Positions 9,944-19,219 of a DNA stretch of 56,229 nt are shown here, piece after piece. The translations under genes and the position numbers were made by a program. The stretch lies in the NCBI GenBank assembly GCA_947650795.1, contig CANSWR010000004.1:1-56229 (forward strand), in the 5' to 3' direction. The first letter of the stretch is position 1; each line of letters starts with the position of its first letter. The notes under the pieces are model-generated. The model did no database searches, was not told the DNA's origin, and worked only from the letters and a program-made list of their open reading frames with translations. Source of the DNA: an uncultured Bacillota bacterium. GTDB lineage: Bacteria; Bacillota_I; Bacilli_A; RF39; UBA660.

Positions 9944-10824
9944 ATGAAAGAAAAGAAAGATTTTATACCTTTAAGTTATGACTTACCATTTAAAAGAATT
10001 TTTGGTTGTGAAGATAATATTAAGTTTACTATTAATATGTTAGAAAGCTTATTCAATCTACCTAAAGGTTCATTAAATGGCTCAATTATCACTAACAGTG
10101 TCCTCTTGACAGAAAAACAGTTAATGATAGAAAGTTTGAATTAGACATTGTAGTCAAATCTCCTAATAAGGATTTATTTCTTCTTGAAATGCAAAAAGTT
10201 TATGATCCTAACTCTGAAACTAAAAATGTTATGTACATATCTAAACTACATTCAAATTCATTACAACCAGGAGAAAAGTATTCTAATGTAAAACCAGTAA
10301 CACTGATAAACTTTGTTAAATCTTCATCTATGCACAAAGATAAGAAACTAATAAAAAGATATTACTTAACAGAAGAAGACAATCCAAAAGACAGAATACT
10401 AGAAAATCTATTCACTATATTAATAATAGATGTTGATTCTGAAAGAGACATAAATTATAATAATAACATAAGTGAGTTTGAGAGTTGGAGAAGATTCATA
10501 GGAGCAGACACATTAGAAGAAGCAAAAAAAGTAGTAAACAAATCAAACAATCCACTTATAAAAGACGCATTAAAGGAAGTGGTGAGATTTATGAATAAAG
10601 ATTATGTACAAGATTATAGTTCGCATGAAAAGTTATTAAAAAATCAACTAGAAGATGCTAAGATTGAAGCTGAGGCTAAAGGTCGTGCTGAAGGAGAAAG
10701 AAATAAACAACTAGAAATAGCTAAAATGCTCATAAAGAACACAAAAAGTACACTTGAAGAAATAAGTTTATGCACAGGCTTAAGTATTGAAGAATTAGAG
10801 AATTTAAAATCTAATTTAAATTAA
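9944..10824 (+). pseudogene. Rpn/PDDEXK-type putative transposase or nuclease, frameshifted
   Basis: The N-terminal part (FIPLSYDLPFKRIFG) and the second part with LDIVV, LLEMQK and a GRAEGERNKQLEIAK tail match the Rpn family of PD-(D/E)XK nucleases. The two halves are in different frames. Reading continues if one base is restored near the A5 run at 10113-10117, which brings the catalytic Asp (FELDIVV) and the E-x-Q motif into one protein of about 290 aa. The start is ATG 9944 after AGGAGG; the ATG at 9926 precedes the binding site. This could be true decay, an assembly error in a homopolymer, or less likely programmed slippage on A-AAA. Confidence 0.85.
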
Positions 10825-10832
10825 AAGAAGAT

Positions 10833-10860
10833 AACTACCATTAAAAAGTGGTAGTTTTAT
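10833..10860 (+). terminator. Terminator after the Rpn-type gene
   Basis: AACTACCA and TGGTAGTT form a perfect 8-bp stem with an 8-nt loop, followed by TTATTAT. The remaining bases to 11072 show no convincing gene. Confidence 0.8.
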
Positions 10861-11072
10861 TATAAATAGTAATATTGTTTGCTGGATTAGAATCATTAAA
10901 TGTTATATTTACTCCATTAAAAGTAATATATATTAGTTCCATAGATAATTTTACAAATAATATATAAACTGAAAAATATGTTAATTATATCTTAAGATTT
11001 CTTTACACATTAGAAATAAAAAAATAAATAATATATAATTATAAGTGCTATAATATATTTGGGAGGAAACAA

Positions 11073-11741
11073 ATGAATAAAAGAAAAAATATAATAATAA
11101 CACTATTAGTTATATTACTAATAACATCTTGGACAATTACTTACTTATCATTAAACGGAACTATTAATTTAAAACTAGATAGTAATAAAGAAAGTAAAGA
11201 AGATAAAAAGGAAGAAAAAGATCCATCAACTGATATAGAATCAAAACCTGATGAAAGTAAATTTATTAGAAATGAAGAACTAAATTTAGAAGACACAACT
11301 TGCAAAAATAGAAATATTAATGCAAAAATAAATAATGGAAATATAGTAATTTCATACGACACAAAAGAAATAACAATAAATACAAAAAATGCAAAATATT
11401 TATATAAAACTAATTACCAAGTTTGTACTAATGTAAATCTGTTCTATATTACTGAAGATGGTAAATTGTTTTTAATAACAGGATTAAATGATTTAATCAT
11501 AAGTGATGATGTAAAAAATAATGAAAACTTAGAAATTACTGATATAGATAGTCTAAGATTTAAAGATGTAGACTTTATTAAATTATCAAGCAAAACAGAT
11601 AATATTAAAGAATTTTTAGGTGACTATAAAACGCCAGATAGTGAAGTAGATGATTATGGATACATTTACTCAGAAATAGTGGTACTAGATGAAGATAATA
11701 AAGAAAGAAACATTACTTATCATAAAGATATTTTTAGATAA
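11073..11741 (+). CDS. Membrane-anchored hypothetical protein, 222 aa
   Basis: A basic start, MNKRKN, is followed by one hydrophobic helix (residues ~7-28). A Lys/Glu/Ser-rich linker and a ~150-residue domain follow, which should lie outside the membrane. Two Cys (in DTTCKN and YQVCTN) could form a disulfide. No lipobox is present. GGGAGGAAACAA precedes the ATG. The function is unknown. It stands 38 bp upstream of the SDR gene and may be co-transcribed with it. Confidence 0.75.
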   Translation: MNKRKNIIITLLVILLITSWTITYLSLNGTINLKLDSNKESKEDKKEEKDPSTDIESKPDESKFIRNEELNLEDTTCKNRNINAKINNGNIVISYDTKEITINTKNAKYLYKTNYQVCTNVNLFYITEDGKLFLITGLNDLIISDDVKNNENLEITDIDSLRFKDVDFIKLSSKTDNIKEFLGDYKTPDSEVDDYGYIYSEIVVLDEDNKERNITYHKDIFR

Positions 11742-11779
11742 ATTATAAATATAAGAAAATAAAAGTAAGGAGATATTAA

Positions 11780-12550
11780 ATGAAATTAGAAAATAAAATT
11801 GCAGTTATAACAGGAGGAAATAAAGGAATAGGAAGAGGAATAGTTGAAGTATTTATCAAATATGGAGCAAAAATTATAGTACTAGATTACGATTCAGAAG
11901 TAACTACTATGAATAATGAGAATATTCTAGCATATAAAGTAGACATAAGAGATACTTTAGCAATAGAAAATTCAATAAAAGACGCAATATCAAAATTTGG
12001 TAAAATAAATATACTCGTAAATAACGCAGGAGTCTGTGAATTAGAAACATTTGAAAACATGAGTGACGAAATTCTAAAACATCATGTAGATATAAATATA
12101 GGTGGTGTATGGAATGTAACTAAAGTAGTTATACCATATCTACAAAAAGAATCTGAAAGCACAATAGTTAATTTATCTAGTGTTACAGGACCAATGGTTG
12201 CAGATCCAGGAGAAGTTGCATACGCGATGACTAAATCAGCAGTATTAGGATTTACTAAAGGATTAGCAGCTGACTTAGCTCATAAAGGAATAAGAGTAAA
12301 TGCAATAATGCCAGGCTATGTTAAAACACCACTTGTAGAAAGAATGGCAGAAATTAGTAATAAAGAAAATCCTAAAAGTGTAATAGACGGAATTGCGTCT
12401 GCTATACCTTTAAAAAGATTAGCTAACCCAGAAGAAATTGGAGAACTAGCAGCATTTTTGGCGAGTAAAGAGTCAAGTTACATAACTGGACAAGGAATAG
12501 TCATAGATGGAGGTTCAACACTTCCTGAAACAATGACAATGGGAGTGTAA
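11780..12550 (+). CDS. ucpA: SDR-family oxidoreductase, UcpA-like
   Basis: Classical short-chain dehydrogenase/reductase of 256 aa. GGNKGIGRGI is the NAD(P)-binding glycine motif, NNAG follows strand 4, and the catalytic residues are Ser (NLSSVTG), Tyr and Lys (YAMTK). The segments MVADPGE, RVNAIMPGYVKTP and the C-terminus IDGGSTLPETMTMGV resemble E. coli UcpA strikingly. The substrate is unknown. AAGGAGA precedes the ATG. The similarity to a family best known from enterobacteria could hint at transfer, although base composition matches the neighbours. Confidence 0.9.
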   Translation: MKLENKIAVITGGNKGIGRGIVEVFIKYGAKIIVLDYDSEVTTMNNENILAYKVDIRDTLAIENSIKDAISKFGKINILVNNAGVCELETFENMSDEILKHHVDINIGGVWNVTKVVIPYLQKESESTIVNLSSVTGPMVADPGEVAYAMTKSAVLGFTKGLAADLAHKGIRVNAIMPGYVKTPLVERMAEISNKENPKSVIDGIASAIPLKRLANPEEIGELAAFLASKESSYITGQGIVIDGGSTLPETMTMGV

Positions 12551-12565
12551 AACTAACTGTATATA

Positions 12566-12602
12566 AAGAACTCTACCATAATTAAAATAGGGTTCTTTTA
12601 CT
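12566..12602 (+). terminator. Terminator after the SDR gene
   Basis: AAGAACTCTA and TAGGGTTCTT form a 10-bp stem with one G-U pair, followed by TTACTTT. Confidence 0.8.
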
Positions 12603-12625
12603 TTACACTTAAAACAAAAGTTATG

Positions 12626-12653
12626 TTTACATTTTAAATAAAAATGTTATAAT
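12626..12653 (+). promoter_or_regulatory. Promoter of the 12679 lipoprotein gene
   Basis: TTTACA (12626-12631) and TATAAT (12648-12653) are spaced 16 nt apart, 25 nt before the start codon. Confidence 0.7.
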
Positions 12654-12678
12654 TAATAATAGAAGTAGGAGGATTAAT

Positions 12679-14667
12679 ATGAAAAACATAAAAAAATTAA
12701 TCGGTATTATATTATGCGCATTAATTGTAACTGGATGCGAGCTTAAATATGAAGGAAAAGTTGAGATAACAAAAGATGGAAAAATGGACATGTCAGTTAT
12801 AATGGCATATGATAGAGAACTAGCAAATACTCTTATATATATGGAAAACAATGATAATCTATTTGATAGCGATGAGGATGAAACTTCTGAACCTAGTATA
12901 CCAGAAGCAAGCATAACTGAAATAAGAAACTATTTAGAAAAAAACAAACCTGAAAGTCAAGATGGGCTTGAAGTTAGTAGATATGAGAAAAATGGTTACT
13001 ATGGCTATCAGATGTCATATGAAATAGAAAATATAGATTTAGTATCATCTAAAGATGAAGTTGATTTCACACTATTTAGTGGATTTAATATACAAACAGA
13101 AGATGAAGATACAGAAAATGATAATGATTTAAAAGATAAAAAAATGTTTAAAAAAGATGGCGACACATACTATGCTAAATATAAAATAAATGATGACTCA
13201 CAATCTAATGAAAACTCTATGGGTATGTCTATGCTAGATCTTTCTTTAAACTATACTGTAACTCTTCCAACAAAACCTATAAAGCACAATGCAGATACAG
13301 TTAGTGAAGACGGAAAAACTTTGACTTGGAATATTGATTCATTAGATGAAGAAAGAGAATATATAGAATATTCTTTCAAATTAAAAGAAACTCCTTTAGC
13401 TGATTCAAAATCAGAAGGATTAAATACTGAAATGATAATGCTAATAGCAGGTATAGTTATAATTGTTATAATAATTATAGTAGTCTTAGTTCTATTTGCA
13501 AGAAATAATAAAAAATTAGATAAAAGTTTAGAAGTATTAGATCAAACAATTCCAAGTGGAACTCCAAAACAAACAGAGCAAGCTATGGATAATACAAATA
13601 TAGCTACAACTACAACATCTATACCATCAAACACTCCTATAGTAGCAGCACCTACACAAGTAGTAAATCCAGTAGTCCAAAATGTGGTACCAGAAGTTGC
13701 TCCTAATGTTAATCCAACACCAATAGAAACTGTTCCAGTTATAGAAAGTATACCAGTTACAAACGTAGCAGTAATTGAAAATACTAACAATATAGCTCAA
13801 GAAACTAAAACAGAAGAAATAAATGTTCCTAAGGAAGAAAACAAAACTAATCTTGACGAAATGCCAATTATTATGGAACCAGGAGTAAATAATACAAATA
13901 TAGAAATACCAACACAACAAGTAGTAACACCAACACCTACAATAACTGAAGAAGTTATTAATACACCTGTAGAACCTGTAATAGAAAATATACCTATACA
14001 GGAAATTAAAAATATACAACCAGAACCTAAAATTGAAGAAGAAACAAAACAACCTGAATTAAATATATTTGACATTCCAGTTTCTCCTACATCTAATGTT
14101 ATAAATTCAAATCTACAACCTATAGAACAAGCAAATAATAATGTAAGCGAAATGCCTAAAGAAGTTCCAATAGTAAACACTATAGAAGAACCTGTAAAAG
14201 AACCAGAATTAAACACTGAAGTTCCACAAGGAATGCCAAATAATACTATAGAAAATAATGTAATAACACAAAAAGCTGTTCCAAACTCTATAGCTACAGA
14301 ACAGTCAGTTGTAGTTTCGACACCAGAACCAACAAATGTAGTTAATAATACTGTTAACACTACACCAATAAATACTGTTGAAATTCCATCTGCTAATGTA
14401 AATGTGCAAAATATAGTAAATAATGAAGTGAATAATACTGAACCTCAAGTACCAGAAGTAAAATTGGAAGTACTTGATAATGTAAATACAACATTAGAAG
14501 AACCAAATATTCCACTTCCAGAAATTCCAGTACAACCTATGCCTACAGAGTCAACTACATTAGAACCAGCACCAGTAGTAGAAGAACCAGCTGGAAACAA
14601 ATTTATACAGACAGAATTTATAGAAACTAATAGAGAAACAACTCAAGGAGATAACACTAATTTATAA
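12679..14667 (+). CDS. Lipoprotein with a DUF3153/LppM-like domain, a TM helix and a long low-complexity tail
   Basis: The signal peptide ends in the lipobox VTGC (Cys ~20). The ~230-residue extracellular part, starting ELKYEGKVEITKDG, resembles LppM/DUF3153-type domains. One strong TM helix (MIMLIAGIVIIVIIIIVVLV, ~residues 253-275) is followed by basic residues. A ~375-residue tail rich in Pro, Val, Asn, Thr and Glu (NVVPEVAPNVNPTPIE and similar) completes the protein. If the N-terminus is lipidated outside, the tail is cytoplasmic. AGGAGG precedes the ATG. Its tail composition recurs in the 43242 protein. The function is unknown. Confidence 0.85.
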   Translation: MKNIKKLIGIILCALIVTGCELKYEGKVEITKDGKMDMSVIMAYDRELANTLIYMENNDNLFDSDEDETSEPSIPEASITEIRNYLEKNKPESQDGLEVSRYEKNGYYGYQMSYEIENIDLVSSKDEVDFTLFSGFNIQTEDEDTENDNDLKDKKMFKKDGDTYYAKYKINDDSQSNENSMGMSMLDLSLNYTVTLPTKPIKHNADTVSEDGKTLTWNIDSLDEEREYIEYSFKLKETPLADSKSEGLNTEMIMLIAGIVIIVIIIIVVLVLFARNNKKLDKSLEVLDQTIPSGTPKQTEQAMDNTNIATTTTSIPSNTPIVAAPTQVVNPVVQNVVPEVAPNVNPTPIETVPVIESIPVTNVAVIENTNNIAQETKTEEINVPKEENKTNLDEMPIIMEPGVNNTNIEIPTQQVVTPTPTITEEVINTPVEPVIENIPIQEIKNIQPEPKIEEETKQPELNIFDIPVSPTSNVINSNLQPIEQANNNVSEMPKEVPIVNTIEEPVKEPELNTEVPQGMPNNTIENNVITQKAVPNSIATEQSVVVSTPEPTNVVNNTVNTTPINTVEIPSANVNVQNIVNNEVNNTEPQVPEVKLEVLDNVNTTLEEPNIPLPEIPVQPMPTESTTLEPAPVVEEPAGNKFIQTEFIETNRETTQGDNTNL

Positions 14668-14695
14668 AAAATCGTTATAATATGACGATTTTTTG
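14668..14695 (+). terminator. Terminator after the long-tailed lipoprotein gene
   Basis: AAAATCGT and ACGATTTT pair around a 9-nt loop, with the T-run continuing to TTTTTTG. Confidence 0.8.
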
Positions 14696-14714
14696 TCATC
14701 AATACTGATTTTAG

Positions 14715-14743
14715 TTGATTTTTCATATTATTTATCGTATACT
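14715..14743 (+). promoter_or_regulatory. rpsO promoter
   Basis: TTGATT (14715-14720), a 17-nt spacer and TATACT (14738-14743) give a leader of ~80 nt before rpsO. Confidence 0.75.
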
Positions 14744-14746
14744 TAA

Positions 14747-14831
14747 CTAGTAAGTTTTATCTTGGTTCTGAGAGTTCTCCAACTCTTTACTAGGATATAA
14801 CGGATGATTTAAAAGAAAGGAGAAATATAAT
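14747..14831 (+). promoter_or_regulatory. Structured rpsO leader, likely S15 autoregulatory element
   Basis: CTAGTAA (14747-14753) pairs perfectly with TTACTAG (14787-14793). Inside, AGAGTT (14771-14776) pairs with AACTCT (14781-14786) around a CTCC loop, giving a junction-like fold directly after the promoter. S15 is known to repress its own translation through leader RNA in Firmicutes; assignment here is from position and structure. Confidence 0.55.
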
Positions 14832-15101
14832 ATGGCTTTAACAAAGGCAAGAAAAGAAGAATTAGTTAAAGAATATGGAAGAGTAAAAAATGATACAGGA
14901 AGTGTAGAAGTTCAAGTTGCAATACTTACTGAACAAATTTTAGAACTAACTGATCACTTAAACAAACATATTCATGACTTCCATTCAAAAAGAGGATTAC
15001 AACAAATGGTAGGTAAAAGAAGAAGTTTATTAGACTATCTTAAACGTACTGATGTTGTAAGATACCGTGAATTAATAAAAAAATTAGGATTAAGAAAGTA
15101 G
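14832..15101 (+). CDS. rpsO: 30S ribosomal protein S15
   Basis: Binds the 16S rRNA three-way junction; 89 aa, the standard length. [31 protein letters not shown] and [14 protein letters not shown] are the conserved RNA-binding segments. GAAAGGAGA precedes the ATG. It lies directly upstream of pnp, the widely conserved rpsO-pnp arrangement. Confidence 0.98.
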   Translation: MALTKARKEELVKEYGRVKNDTGSVEVQVAILTEQILELTDHLNKHIHDFHSKRGLQQMVGKRRSLLDYLKRTDVVRYRELIKKLGLRK

Positions 15102-15130
15102 GCGCTTATATTTTAAGTGTCTCTTTTTAT
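15102..15130 (+). terminator. Weak hairpin terminator or processing site between rpsO and pnp
   Basis: GGCGCTTA and TAAGTGTC form an imperfect stem with G-U pairs, followed by TCTTTTT. Partial read-through into pnp is likely because no separate pnp promoter is evident. Confidence 0.5.
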
Positions 15131-15159
15131 TATAAAAAACGAAAAGAAAAGAGGTAAAA

Positions 15160-17304
15160 ATGAAAAAAGTTTTTGAATATGAATTTTTAGGACATAAAAT
15201 AATTATAGAAACAGGAGAATTAGCAAAACAAGCAGCAGGAGCAGTTTTAGTAAGATACGAAGATACAGTAATACTATCAACTTCAGTTATGAGTAACAAT
15301 GTAAGTACAGCAGATTTCTTTCCACTTACAGTTCTTTATCAAGAAAAATTATACTCTGTAGGAAAAATTCCAGGAGGATTTATAAAAAGGGAAGGTAGGC
15401 CAACAGATGCTGCTACACTAACTGCAAGAGTCATTGATAGACCTATAAGACCTATGTTTGATGAAAACTTTAGAAATGAAGTTCAAGTAATAAATACTGT
15501 ACTTAGTGTAGATAATGATTTCTCTCCAGAAATGACGGCATTATTTGGAACAAGTCTTGCATTAGGAATATCAAACATCCCATTTGATGGCCCAGTAAGT
15601 GGAGTAATAGTAGGGAAAATAGATGGCAAATTAAAAATAAATCCAAGTACAGAAGAAATGGAAAGAAGTACTATAAACTTAACAGTTGCAGGAACAGAGA
15701 ATGCTATTAATATGGTTGAATCTGGTTCAAAAGAAGTAAGTGAAGAAGAAATGTTGGAAGCTTTAATGTTTGGACACCAACACATTAAAATACTTTGTTC
15801 TATTCAAAAAGAAATAATAAATGAAATAGGAGTAGAAAAAATAGAAGTAGAGCTTGCTAAACTAGACGAAAATATAATAAAAGAAGTAACTGAAGATATA
15901 AGAGAAGAAATGTTAAATGCAATTCAAATTAAAGATAAATTAGCTTCATACGCAAAAATAGATGAATTAAAAGAACGTGCTTTGACAAACTATGAAGCTA
16001 ATCACTCTGATAGTGAAACATTATCTGATGAATTAAAACAAGTAAAGAAAATAGCAGATAACATTGAGGCAGAAGAAGTAAGAAGACTAATAACAGAAGA
16101 AAAAGTAAGACCTGATGGAAGAGGATTAACAGAAATCAGACCATTAAGCACAGACATTGATTTATTACCTCGTACTCATGGCAGCGCACTATTTACAAGA
16201 GGACAAACTCAAGCACTAGCAGTAACGACTTTAGGAGCTATAGGAGAACATCAAATATTAGATGGACTTGGAATAGAAGATACTAAAAGATTTATGTTTC
16301 ATTACAATTTTCCTTCATTTAGTGTAGGAGAGACTGGAAGATATGGTTCTCCTGGTAGAAGAGAGATTGGACATGGTGCATTAGCAGAAAGAGCACTACT
16401 TCAAGTTATGCCAACCGAAGAAGAATTTCCTTACACTGTAAGAGTGGTAAGTGAAGTTTTAGAAAGTAATGGATCAAGTAGTCAAGCAAGCATATGTGCT
16501 GGATGTATGTCATTAATGACAGCAGGGGTTCCAATTCTAAGTCCAGTAGCGGGTATAGCGATGGGATTAATAACTAAAGGAGAAAACTATACTATACTTA
16601 CAGACATTCAAGGTTTAGAAGATCACATGGGAGACATGGATTTTAAAGTTGCAGGAACACGTAAAGGTATAACTGCATTACAAATGGATATAAAAATAAA
16701 AGGAATCACAGAAGATATATTAAAAGAAAGTTTAGCACAAGCAAAAATTGCTAGAATGCAAATATTAGATGTAATGGAAGAAACTATAAAAGCACCAAGA
16801 AAAGAACTTAGTCCTTATGCACCAAAAATAAAAATGATTACTATTGATCCAGATAAAATAAAAGATGTAATAGGACGTGGTGGAGAAATGATAACTAAGA
16901 TAATATTAGAAAGTTCTAATGTTACAACAGTTAATCATAAAGATGCTGTTAAAATAGATATAGAAGATGATGGAAGAGTAATAGCATATCATACTGATTA
17001 CAACATAATAGATAAAGCACTTAAAATGATAGAAGATGTAGTTAAAGAAGTAGAAATAGGCAAAATCTATACAGGTAAAGTAGTAAAAGTAGAAGAATTT
17101 GGTTGCTTTGTAGAACTATGGTCTGGATGTGAAGGATTAGTACATGTTAGTCAATTAGATACTAAAAGAGTAGATAAACCAAGCGATTTATACAAAGAAG
17201 GCGATGAAATTATAGTAAAAGCTACAGGATATGATAAACGTGGAAAATTAAATTTATCAAGAAAAGAAGCTCTTCCTAAGAAAGACAAAAAAGAAGATAA
17301 ATAG
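15160..17304 (+). CDS. pnp: Polyribonucleotide nucleotidyltransferase (PNPase)
   Basis: Phosphorolytic 3'-5' exoribonuclease of the RNA degradosome, 714 aa. The order is RNase PH domain 1 ([19 protein letters not shown]), a helical linker, RNase PH domain 2 ([19 protein letters not shown] and the [12 protein letters not shown] active-site region), a KH domain (VIGRGGEMI) and an S1 domain ([17 protein letters not shown]). AAGAGGT precedes the ATG. All domains appear complete. Confidence 0.98.
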   Translation: MKKVFEYEFLGHKIIIETGELAKQAAGAVLVRYEDTVILSTSVMSNNVSTADFFPLTVLYQEKLYSVGKIPGGFIKREGRPTDAATLTARVIDRPIRPMFDENFRNEVQVINTVLSVDNDFSPEMTALFGTSLALGISNIPFDGPVSGVIVGKIDGKLKINPSTEEMERSTINLTVAGTENAINMVESGSKEVSEEEMLEALMFGHQHIKILCSIQKEIINEIGVEKIEVELAKLDENIIKEVTEDIREEMLNAIQIKDKLASYAKIDELKERALTNYEANHSDSETLSDELKQVKKIADNIEAEEVRRLITEEKVRPDGRGLTEIRPLSTDIDLLPRTHGSALFTRGQTQALAVTTLGAIGEHQILDGLGIEDTKRFMFHYNFPSFSVGETGRYGSPGRREIGHGALAERALLQVMPTEEEFPYTVRVVSEVLESNGSSSQASICAGCMSLMTAGVPILSPVAGIAMGLITKGENYTILTDIQGLEDHMGDMDFKVAGTRKGITALQMDIKIKGITEDILKESLAQAKIARMQILDVMEETIKAPRKELSPYAPKIKMITIDPDKIKDVIGRGGEMITKIILESSNVTTVNHKDAVKIDIEDDGRVIAYHTDYNIIDKALKMIEDVVKEVEIGKIYTGKVVKVEEFGCFVELWSGCEGLVHVSQLDTKRVDKPSDLYKEGDEIIVKATGYDKRGKLNLSRKEALPKKDKKEDK

Positions 17305-17316
17305 CTGAGATAAAAT

Positions 17317-17488
17317 ATGGAAATATATAATAATAACGATGTAATTTTAATAAGAAAAGAATAGCCAAAATAACAGAGTAATAATAGATAGATGTGAATT
17401 ATATGGTTATTTTACATTATTAGAAAATTTATACAGTGATTTAGGAACAATAAAAATAGAAGAATCTCCAAGATTAACTAAAAAATAA
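17317..17488 (+). pseudogene. Possible decayed small gene after pnp
   Basis: A frame starting MEIYNNNDVILIRKE stops at 17362-17364. A second frame carries on as a protein-like stretch (RCELYGYFTLLENLYSDLG) to a TAA at 17486. One base change would join them into about 57 aa. The ribosome binding site is weak. It could also be chance open frame in AT-rich DNA. Confidence 0.3.
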
Positions 17489-17508
17489 ATTTACAATATG
17501 TATTCATA

Positions 17509-17566
17509 AAAGTAGATACAAATGATTACCTAATTTTTAAGGTAATCTTAATGTATTTACTTTTTT
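17509..17566. terminator. Long bidirectional terminator hairpin
   Basis: A 12-bp arm (17509-17520 with 17552-17563, one G-U) encloses a perfect 8-bp stem GATTACCT / AGGTAATC. TTTTTT follows on the plus strand. It separates pnp from the converging EIIB-like gene. Confidence 0.7.
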
Positions 17567-17585
17567 AACAAATAAAAAAATCTAA

Positions 17586-17906
17586 TTATTTTAGATCTTT
17601 TATATATCTTTTAAGTTGCTTTGAATTAGGACCAAATATTATTTTTAATTGATTTTCAATCTCAACTATACCTTTAGCGCCTAATTTTTGAATACCATCT
17701 TTATTAACTATACTTGTATCTTTTACTGTAACTTTAAGCCTAGATAAATTAGTTTCTACATCAATAATATTTTCTTTACCACCTAAAAAAGTAATAAGTT
17801 TATTTATCTCAACTCTAAAATCTTTTTTATTAATTTTTATTACTATTATAGATATTAAAATTAATACTACAAAAATAATTATATATTGCCAATACATATA
17901 TTTCAC
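17586..17906 (-). CDS. Membrane-anchored PTS EIIB-like domain lacking the phospho-Cys
   Basis: An N-terminal TM helix (YWQYIIIFVVLILISIIVI) is followed by a glucose-type EIIB domain (LITFLGGKENI, NLSRLKVTV, IQKLGAKGIVEI, IIFGPNSKQLK). In active EIIB proteins the strand-1 motif is xxCxTRLR with a phosphorylated Cys; here the aligned residue is Asn (ETNLSRL). Phosphotransfer by the normal mechanism is therefore not expected, and a structural or regulatory role is possible. No EIIC or EIIA gene is adjacent. AGGTGAAATAT precedes the ATG. It is 106 aa. Confidence 0.8.
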   Translation of the reverse strand: MKYMYWQYIIIFVVLILISIIVIKINKKDFRVEINKLITFLGGKENIIDVETNLSRLKVTVKDTSIVNKDGIQKLGAKGIVEIENQLKIIFGPNSKQLKRYIKDLK

Positions 17907-17952
17907 CTACTAAAATTATACTATATAATTAACAAAAAATAAACAAAAATCA

Positions 17953-18495
17953 CTACATAAATTTAATATTTTCTAACCAACTTATAAAAGTATTTGAAAA
18001 TTCATCCTTATTAATTATCTCACAACTAAAAATAATTCTATAAACATATTCATTATTTTCACATATACCATCAACATAAAATAAACCATTATTATCATAT
18101 TCAATATACCTAAGTCCATTACTCAAATAATTTGTAGTTACATTTTCTAAATTAATATTATCATAAATAGAATTATCAACCTTATCATTAATATTAGAAA
18201 TAATTACTTTAAACTTACTTTTATTTTGAGTATCTTCAAATTCATAAATACTTTTATTTTGATCAGATCTACCTTTAAAATAATATTGCTTATTAGTAGT
18301 TATAATTAAATCACTTACATGGTAAACATATTCTTTAACTTCTGGAAATTCATAATCTTTGTCACTCCAGTTTAAGGTTTCAAAAAAATTATTAATAAAA
18401 CTAAAATTAAAACTATTATTCATAAAATAATAAACAGTAGCAGATATAATAAAGCAAATAAATAAAATTAAAAAAATCAAATTTTTTTTATTCAT
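17953..18495 (-). CDS. Membrane-anchored hypothetical protein, 180 aa
   Basis: MNKKN is followed by one hydrophobic helix (residues ~6-25) and then a soluble mixed alpha/beta domain that should be extracellular. Two Cys late in the protein (DGICEN, FSCEII) may pair. There is no lipobox. AAGGAAGG precedes the ATG. I do not recognise the family. Its orientation matches the flanking EIIB-like and coat-like genes. Confidence 0.7.
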   Translation of the reverse strand: MNKKNLIFLILFICFIISATVYYFMNNSFNFSFINNFFETLNWSDKDYEFPEVKEYVYHVSDLIITTNKQYYFKGRSDQNKSIYEFEDTQNKSKFKVIISNINDKVDNSIYDNINLENVTTNYLSNGLRYIEYDNNGLFYVDGICENNEYVYRIIFSCEIINKDEFSNTFISWLENIKFM

Positions 18496-18545
18496 AAAAA
18501 CCTTCCTTGTATATAAATTCTATCAAATAATAAAAAGAAATACAA

Positions 18546-18572
18546 ACAAAAAGACTTCTAAAAAAGAAGTCT
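18546..18572 (-). terminator. Terminator of the coat-like gene
   Basis: On the minus strand AGACTTCT and AGAAGTCT pair around a T-rich loop, followed by TTTTTGTTTG. Confidence 0.8.
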
Positions 18573-18580
18573 CGGAAAAT

Positions 18581-19060
18581 TTAACCGCAAATACATTCTA
18601 CATAAGTGTCATTTAAACATCTAATACTACATAAACAATTAATATTCATAGTGAAAATTGAGTCAGTACCAACATAAGGATAAGGACTTGTAGTATCAGT
18701 ATTAGGAGCTAATACTCTAAAAGTACAGCAACATCCATCAACTTTTTCTACTCTAAACACATTAGAACATCCTTGAGCTGTAGATTCAGCACAGTCAGTA
18801 TTAGTTCTAGTAGTAGGCATACTCCAAGGTCTTCCATTACCACAACAAGTATAAAGCATTATAGGTCTTGTATTACATACTATACAGCTACCTCCACCAC
18901 CTAAAGCTGGTCTATCACAAGAATTTAAGCAATTATCAGGACAAGCATTAGATTGAAGAACATTGATAACTTGAAGTATCTCAGCTATACAATTATTATT
19001 GCACTCATTATTGTCATTATTATTTCTACAACAAGAACCATTATTAAAATTATTATTCAT
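18581..19060 (-). CDS. CotY/CotZ-family Cys-rich coat-like protein
   Basis: About 159 aa with very many Cys. Signature stretches include NCIAEILQVINVLQ, CDRPALGGGGSC, CNTRPIMLYTCCGNGRPWSM, FRVEKVDGCCCTFRVLAPN and CLNDTYVECICG. These match the spore outer-coat/crust CotY/CotZ family, whose members self-assemble into disulfide-linked lattices. The start is the ATG at 19060 (MNNNFNNGSCC) after GAAGGGGTGG; the upstream in-frame ATG at 19087 precedes that site. No other sporulation gene is in the window, so the protein could form a surface layer on vegetative cells instead (inference). Confidence 0.85.
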   Translation of the reverse strand: MNNNFNNGSCCRNNNDNNECNNNCIAEILQVINVLQSNACPDNCLNSCDRPALGGGGSCIVCNTRPIMLYTCCGNGRPWSMPTTRTNTDCAESTAQGCSNVFRVEKVDGCCCTFRVLAPNTDTTSPYPYVGTDSIFTMNINCLCSIRCLNDTYVECICG

Positions 19061-19219
19061 TAATATCCACCCCTTCTTCATATTCACTAATAATTTATGT
19101 ATAAATATTAAAAATGTGATACATCATTTTCATATTTTAATTAAATTAATCTATGAATTTTAAAGAATATATTGTATAATAAAAATATAAAGAGTAAAAG
19201 AGTAAATAGGGAGCATAAT

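Noticed and set aside
10857-10960. Minus-strand open stretch reading ELIYITFNGVNITFNDSN... to a stop in the terminator after the Rpn-type gene
   Set aside because: It is short, has no ribosome binding site or promoter and overlaps a terminator; possibly a gene remnant but not supportable.
13627-14360. Long open frames on the minus strand opposite the 12679 lipoprotein tail
   Set aside because: They are shadows of the low-complexity repeat-rich coding strand; composition (many Cys/Tyr/Phe or Val/Ser/Gly runs) is artificial and no ribosome binding site precedes them.
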